A stretch of 14,894 bases of DNA from Lachnospiraceae bacterium. Its GTDB lineage: Bacteria > Bacillota > Clostridia > Lachnospirales > Lachnospiraceae. The position numbers were made by a program, and so were the translations under genes. Shown piece after piece: positions 13,633-14,894 of this stretch (within the stretch, counting starts at the first letter, position 1; every line of letters begins with the position of its first letter). A model generated the notes under the pieces. The model was not told the origin of the DNA and made no database searches. It worked only from the letters and a program-made list of their open reading frames with translations. The stretch is taken from the NCBI GenBank assembly GCA_017477005.1, contig JAFUXY010000150.1:1-14894 (forward strand), given 5' to 3'.

Positions 13633-14633
13633 CAACGTATCCTTATTGGCTCATATACTTCTGCACTTTCCCTGCGTATCGCCTCAACCAATTTGCCTAC
13701 CTGAAGGGCGACAGCTCTTCGAAAGCTCACTGGATAATCCACATACTGTAAATACCTTATTTCTGTTTGAAGCTTTCTTTCCATCTTTTTCAAATAGGTT
13801 TGCAATCCTTTTCGCTGAATATAACATCCTTTGCTCTCTTCATCGAAATAAAATTCCTCTCTTTGGATTTCCGCGCCATTGATCATTCCCATCGCTAAAG
13901 CATCTACAATCACCGCCCGCCATTCCTCTATCAAATCACTCGCTAACGTAGGATGCTTTTCTGCATCTCTATGCATAAAGCCAAAATACGGATTTAGCCC
14001 ATGATTTTCAATTTCTTCGTAGAGCAAGTTCATTAAAATCGAATATCCCAAAGATATCATGGAATTGAACGGGTCTAAAGGCGGTCGTCGGTTTCTGCCA
14101 GAAAAAGCAAAGTTTTCATTGATGCATTTTGACAGTCCTTGAAAATAATACCTTGCTCCCAATCCCTCATGTCCTGTAATCTGCGTAATATCCTTTCCAC
14201 GTTCAATTTTCTTTTGAGAATTTGTTAGTTGCAATTCCTCCTGTTTTATATCTGTCTTTGTCGATTTTGCATACCGCCGCAATACGACCAATTGATTATG
14301 CACCTTCGCCTCCAATATTCGTTTGCTTAACTCCAAAGCAAACGATGTGTCGTACATGGACGCTTGTTTTCGCTGTAATTGGGCGTTGATATGCCCCGTT
14401 GACATCAGCCTTCCAAAATAACTCCCACCTTTCGAGAAAAAGGCTATTGGAATGCCGTTTTGAAGGCATTTTTCCATACATTGAGTAGTAATCTGTGACT
14501 TACCCAACAAGATAATACTTTCCACAGATTCAATCGGAAGGCTTTTCGTCATTCCATCCTGATAGTGTACTTTTATTCGATTACTTTCTGTCGTAATCTT
14601 CGCTCCATTTTCATTGATATATAGCAAACTCAT
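13632..14633 (-). CDS. cas1: CRISPR-associated integrase Cas1
   Basis: A 333-residue full-length Cas1. The N-terminal beta domain runs to about residue 80 (SVESIILLGKSQITTQ, GIPIAFFSKGGSYFGRL). The helical catalytic domain has E156 in TGHEGLGARYYF, H221 in YFGFMHRDAEKHP and the acidic cluster ASDLIEEWR (E236/E237), the E-H-E/D metal site. It also has RPPLDPFNSMISLGYSIL (183-200), typical of Cas1. With Cas2 it integrates spacers at the leader end of the array. The start codon at 14633-14631 directly abuts the leader-distal degenerate CRISPR repeat, and the AAAGGGG ribosome binding site lies inside that repeat. No reverse transcriptase or Cas6 fusion is present. The neighbours cas2 and csm6 and the repeat type point to a type III-A (Csm) locus. 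Confidence 0.96.
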   Translation of the reverse strand: MSLLYINENGAKITTESNRIKVHYQDGMTKSLPIESVESIILLGKSQITTQCMEKCLQNGIPIAFFSKGGSYFGRLMSTGHINAQLQRKQASMYDTSFALELSKRILEAKVHNQLVVLRRYAKSTKTDIKQEELQLTNSQKKIERGKDITQITGHEGLGARYYFQGLSKCINENFAFSGRNRRPPLDPFNSMISLGYSILMNLLYEEIENHGLNPYFGFMHRDAEKHPTLASDLIEEWRAVIVDALAMGMINGAEIQREEFYFDEESKGCYIQRKGLQTYLKKMERKLQTEIRYLQYVDYPVSFRRAVALQVGKLVEAIRRESAEVYEPIRIR

Positions 14634-14667
14634 TTATGTCCCCTTTCGGAGTTTTTATTTTCAAATC
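14634..14667 (-). repeat. Degenerate terminal CRISPR repeat that carries the cas1 ribosome binding site
   Basis: This 34-nt unit aligns with the three downstream repeats with five differences, three in the first eight plus-strand positions, one in the TTTATA stretch (A to T) and one at the last base. Degeneration marks the leader-distal end. On the minus strand it reads CTCC-GAAA-GGGG, then ACATAA, then the cas1 ATG. The hairpin therefore persists with one G-U pair, and its 3' arm is the Shine-Dalgarno of cas1. Confidence 0.85.
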
Positions 14668-14894
14668 TGTAAACAAGTATACAGTGACATGGAAGAGCCA
14701 AGACTTTCCGTCTCCTTTCGGAGTTTATATTTTCAAATGCCAGCACGACACAACAGACGCATGGGATAATGGTTCATAATTCCGTCTCCTTTCGGAGTTT
14801 ATATTTTCAAATGAACCCTCAATAGGGGATGGTTCACGGGGTTAAACAACGGACTTCCGTCTCCTTTCGGAGTTTATATTTTCAAATGCAGGAT
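14634..14894 (-). CRISPR. CRISPR array, leader-distal end, cut by the window edge
   Basis: Four repeats are visible: a degenerate one at 14634-14667 and three identical 34-nt copies at 14706-14739, 14780-14813 and 14855-14888. On the plus strand they begin TTCCGTCTCCTTTCGGAG and end TATTTTCAAATG. Spacers of 38, 40 and 41 nt separate them, and a fourth is cut off after 6 nt. On the minus strand each repeat folds as CTCC-GAAA-GGAG (GNRA loop) and ends in GACGGAA, resembling the ACGGAAAC handle of the Streptococcus thermophilus Csm system. Together with the degenerate repeat next to cas1, this sets transcription leftward, with the leader outside the window on the right. Exact repeat ends could shift by one or two bases. 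Confidence 0.95.

Noticed and set aside
14740..14854. Spacers 2 and 3 share the 8-mer ATGGTTCA
   Set aside because: The positions within the spacers differ and the surrounding bases do not match, so chance is the simplest reading.
14634..14894. Rightward transcription of the CRISPR array from a leader next to cas1
   Set aside because: There is no room for a leader, since the repeat abuts the cas1 ATG. The degenerate repeat is at that end, and the minus-strand 3' end GACGGAA matches known Csm-type handles.

Overview
The window looks like a chromosomal stretch of a low-to-mid GC Firmicute, most likely a Clostridia/Lachnospiraceae-type anaerobe. The reasons are strong AGGAGG-like ribosome binding sites, TATAAT promoters (several as TGGTATAAT), the relatives suggested by the protein families (AAA-ATPase-like/PD-(D/E)XK proteins, hybrid kinases with paired solute-binding domains), and a type III CRISPR repeat whose 3' end resembles Csm-system repeats of Firmicutes. 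This placement is inference; no rRNA or other marker gene is present.

Left part (1-9.7 kb, visibly more GC-rich). A HAD-family phosphatase (+) converges on a leftward pair: a hybrid sensor kinase with two extracellular solute-binding domains, and an ElaA-like GNAT acetyltransferase that overlaps it by 4 bp. Next, all leftward, come an AAA-ATPase-like/PD-(D/E)XK protein with a J-domain protein 8 bp downstream, a GH13 oligo-1,6-glucosidase-type enzyme, and a CPA2-type cation/proton antiporter. These look like ordinary accessory and metabolic genes.

Middle (9.7-10.8 kb). Here lie the remains of a second AAA-ATPase-like/PD-(D/E)XK gene. It still has its promoter and ribosome binding site, but it has lost its Walker A segment and most of its core and carries an in-frame stop. 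A 14-bp direct repeat flanks it, and the upstream copy is half of an imperfect palindrome. Two leftward intrinsic terminators are nearby.

Right part (10.8-14.9 kb, visibly AT-richer, all leftward). A CRISPR array enters from the right edge and is followed without a gap by cas1, cas2 and a CARF-HEPN effector (csm6). Overlapping stop/start codons (TGATG-type) join cas1 to cas2 and cas2 to csm6. Forty bases after csm6 comes an MNT nucleotidyltransferase plus HEPN pair (MntA/HepT type), then a truncated BrnA-like antitoxin, then a terminator. No promoter or terminator is evident between csm6 and this module, so the defence and addiction genes may share a transcript. The Cas10-Csm interference genes and Cas6 are not in the window and would be expected to its right.

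The most unusual points are as follows. (1) The cas1 start codon directly abuts a degenerate terminal CRISPR repeat, and the cas1 Shine-Dalgarno lies inside that repeat's hairpin. (2) The HEPN gene is split by a -1 shift at an A6 run, and its C-terminal half remains in the other frame, coupled to the next gene. (3) A 14-codon ORF bridges csm6 and the MNT gene with stop/start overlaps at both ends. (4) The GH13 enzyme has leucine where the family has a near-invariant arginine. (5) A G9 run sits near the 3' end of the hybrid kinase gene.
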